Under the pieces are notes generated by a model that worked only from the letters and a program-made list of their open reading frames with translations, made no database searches and was not told the origin of the DNA. Positions 12,542 to 13,866 of a stretch of 13,866 nt of DNA are shown here, piece by piece (the first letter of the stretch is position 1; every line of letters begins with the position of its first letter). Origin of the DNA: JAEUIZ01 sp046155605 (lineage in GTDB: Bacteria; Planctomycetota; Phycisphaerae; Phycisphaerales; UBA1924). The position numbers and the translations under genes were made by a program. The DNA lies in NCBI GenBank assembly GCA_046155605.1, contig JBJXFQ010000062.1:1-13866 (forward strand). The letters are read 5' to 3'.

Positions 12542-13866
12542 CTAGTACGCCCGCTCAAGTTTCGCCCCAGGGTAAAACCGCAGCACCATTTCTCGCCACG
12601 GCACACCCTTATCCGCGAAGCCCTTCGCGCAGTACTGGCACATTCCCACCCCATGCCCGAAGCCGCGCCCGCGGATCGTCACCGTCGAGCCGCCGATGTC
12701 CATCTCGAGGTCGCCGCTCCGCACCCGCGTCTGCCGCGTCACCTCAGGCACCCCCGCCGCCCCCGTGTTGCACGAGACCCGCAGCATCTCCGCGCTGATG
12801 ATGAACACCTTCCCTTTGTCGTCCGTCACCGCATACTTCGACGGCCGCGCGTCCGCGTTCTTTGCCTCGACCCGCACGCTCGCGATCGTCCCCATCCCCG
12901 CGATCGCGTTCCCGCTCCCGCGTCCCCATTCCTTGATCTGCTTCGTGAGCGCGGCCCGATCGCGCGAGACCTCCCACCGATACGCCGGCGACGCCTGGCA
13001 CGCGTGCTCCCGATGCCGCGACTGGATCGGCCCGTCGAGATTGAACTCAAACCCCGGCCCCGTGGGCCAGGTGTCCGCCGCCGATGCCGTCAGCCCGCCG
13101 CAGGTGCTCGAGTAATACGCCCGCAGGATGCGGCCCTGCCAACTCAGCACCACGCCCCGTGTATCCGCCACCGCCTTGGCCGCCTCGGGGATCGCCGTCG
13201 CCCCGTTGTACGCCTGATCGAGCGTTGTGCTTTCAAGGTCAAAGTCGCGCCCGAGTTTGATGCTCCGTGACCGCTCGTGCAGCGCGTACGTCCGCGCGCA
13301 CACCGCCTGCACCTGGTACGCCGCCAGCGGCCAGCCCTTGATCAGTTCCGATGCCGTCACCCCCGCTACATATTCCTCCAGCGGCACGACCTCGATCAGG
13401 TCCAGCCGGCGAATCGCCGCCGCCGTGTTGCCCTGCCCCGCTCCCCGTGCCACCGACTTCGCTTCAAGGTCTGTGCTTCCCGCTTCCCGTGCCACCGACT
13501 TCGCTTCGAAGTCGGTGCTCTTCCCAGCCGTCAACAACCGCGGCGACACCACCACTCGCCCCGGAAATGCCTTCCCATCCACCCGCAGCGGCCCGCTTCC
13601 CCCCGCCGCGACCTCCAGCACCCGCGCCCCCGCAAACTCGTGCTCCCGCCCCTTCCCGTCCGTCAACACCAGCCGCTCCGGCTCCGCCGTCACCGTCAGC
13701 GGGCTCGGCATCTCCATCACATCCCCGCCCGGCACCTCCCGCACCCGCATCACGCCATCGCCCGACAGTTTCGTGCTCGCCAGCCCCGTCCGAATGCGTA
13801 TCCGCACCTCCGGCTCGCTCGGCATCGATCCCGCCACCCGCCCGCCCGCCGTCTGGCATGAGATCA
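12542..13866 (-). CDS. SpoIID/LytB-domain protein, probable lipoprotein, 5' end outside the window
   Basis: At least 441 residues; the frame is open to the right edge. A GTG at 13837 could be a start, but the residues before it read I-S-C-Q-T-A-G-G-R, which looks like a lipobox cysteine (TGC, about 13858-13860), so the true start and signal peptide are probably beyond the window. Numbering from GTG 13837, the SpoIID domain spans about 145-431: VPLEEYVAGVTASEL (151-165), with E164 at the place of the catalytic glutamate of B. subtilis SpoIID, QAVCARTYALHE (177-188), YYSSTCGGLT (241-250) and GRGFGHGVGMCQYCAKG (390-406). SpoIID-type enzymes are lytic transglycosylases acting on denuded peptidoglycan; LytB is an amidase enhancer. 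In a non-sporing bacterium a role in wall growth or division is likely. Residues about 106-134 are an inserted 14-residue tandem repeat encoded by REP-like DNA. Confidence 0.88.
   Translation of the reverse strand, partial: ISCQTAGGRVAGSMPSEPEVRIRIRTGLASTKLSGDGVMRVREVPGGDVMEMPSPLTVTAEPERLVLTDGKGREHEFAGARVLEVAAGGSGPLRVDGKAFPGRVVVSPRLLTAGKSTDFEAKSVAREAGSTDLEAKSVARGAGQGNTAAAIRRLDLIEVVPLEEYVAGVTASELIKGWPLAAYQVQAVCARTYALHERSRSIKLGRDFDLESTTLDQAYNGATAIPEAAKAVADTRGVVLSWQGRILRAYYSSTCGGLTASAADTWPTGPGFEFNLDGPIQSRHREHACQASPAYRWEVSRDRAALTKQIKEWGRGSGNAIAGMGTIASVRVEAKNADARPSKYAVTDDKGKVFIISAEMLRVSCNTGAAGVPEVTRQTRVRSGDLEMDIGGSTVTIRGRGFGHGVGMCQYCAKGFADKGVPWREMVLRFYPGAKLERAY
13444..13525. repeat. Tandem pair of REP-like palindromic elements inside the SpoIID gene
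   Basis: Two copies start at 13444 and 13486, 42 bases (14 codons) apart. Both begin CCCGTGCCACCGACTTCGCT and end in TTCCC. The second contains a perfect 11-base inverted repeat, CACCGACTTCG/CGAAGTCGGTG, with a CTT loop (13493-13517); the first has the same left arm but three mismatches in the right. In the SpoIID frame they encode STDFEAKSVAREAG and STDLEAKSVARGAG. The size, hairpin and conserved flanks fit a dispersed REP-type element; its presence elsewhere in the genome is inferred, not seen. Confidence 0.7.

Noticed and set aside
13444..13525. CRISPR repeat pair
   Set aside because: Only two copies, almost no spacer, and in frame within a gene; better explained as a REP-like duplication.

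Overview
The window looks like chromosomal DNA from a high-GC planctomycete, most likely of the Phycisphaerae. The evidence is an exported HAF-repeat protein ending in the tandem N-C-D-G/A-S-T-x-P-P motif of GC-type dockerin-like modules, an exported right-handed beta-helix protein with the leader-proximal GPLTPPPG motif, and a membrane protein with a CxxC...CxxC zinc ribbon. Taxonomy is inferred from these family traits only. I see no rRNA, tRNA, CRISPR array, transposase or phage module.

Layout. Left edge (1-1541): the N-terminal part of an exported protein on the minus strand, apparently frameshifted, diverges from a DUF58 protein on the plus strand. Surface module (1569-4058): an HAF-repeat/dockerin-like exported protein (minus) and a pectate-lyase-3-type beta-helix protein (plus) diverge from a 111-base gap; this part is visibly lower in GC than its flanks. 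AAA+ operon (4080-7255, minus): a TPR-AAA+ ATPase with Vps4/katanin-like pore and SRH motifs, a TPR protein with about six membrane segments, and a DUF1572/DinB-like protein, separated by only 2 and 3 bases. purT (7374-8591, plus) follows, divergent from that operon. Right part (8595-13866, all minus): in order of transcription a SpoIID/LytB-type putative lipoprotein running off the window, a membrane zinc-ribbon protein, a 58-residue single-helix membrane protein, the exported beta-helix protein and an NPPF-type methyltransferase.

Functional picture. Much of the window serves the envelope: exported repeat proteins, a peptidoglycan-acting lipoprotein and small membrane proteins. purT is a core purine-synthesis gene. 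The least explained unit is the AAA+/TPR-membrane/DUF1572 operon, which reads as a soluble AAA+ machine paired with a membrane TPR partner. The most unusual DNA feature is a duplicated REP-like palindrome lying in frame inside the SpoIID gene.

Start signals fall into two kinds. The surface-type genes and the methyltransferase have clear Shine-Dalgarno sequences. The AAA+ ATPase, purT and possibly DUF58 lack one and instead have a TANNNT-like hexamer 5 to 9 bases before the start codon, as expected of leaderless mRNAs.
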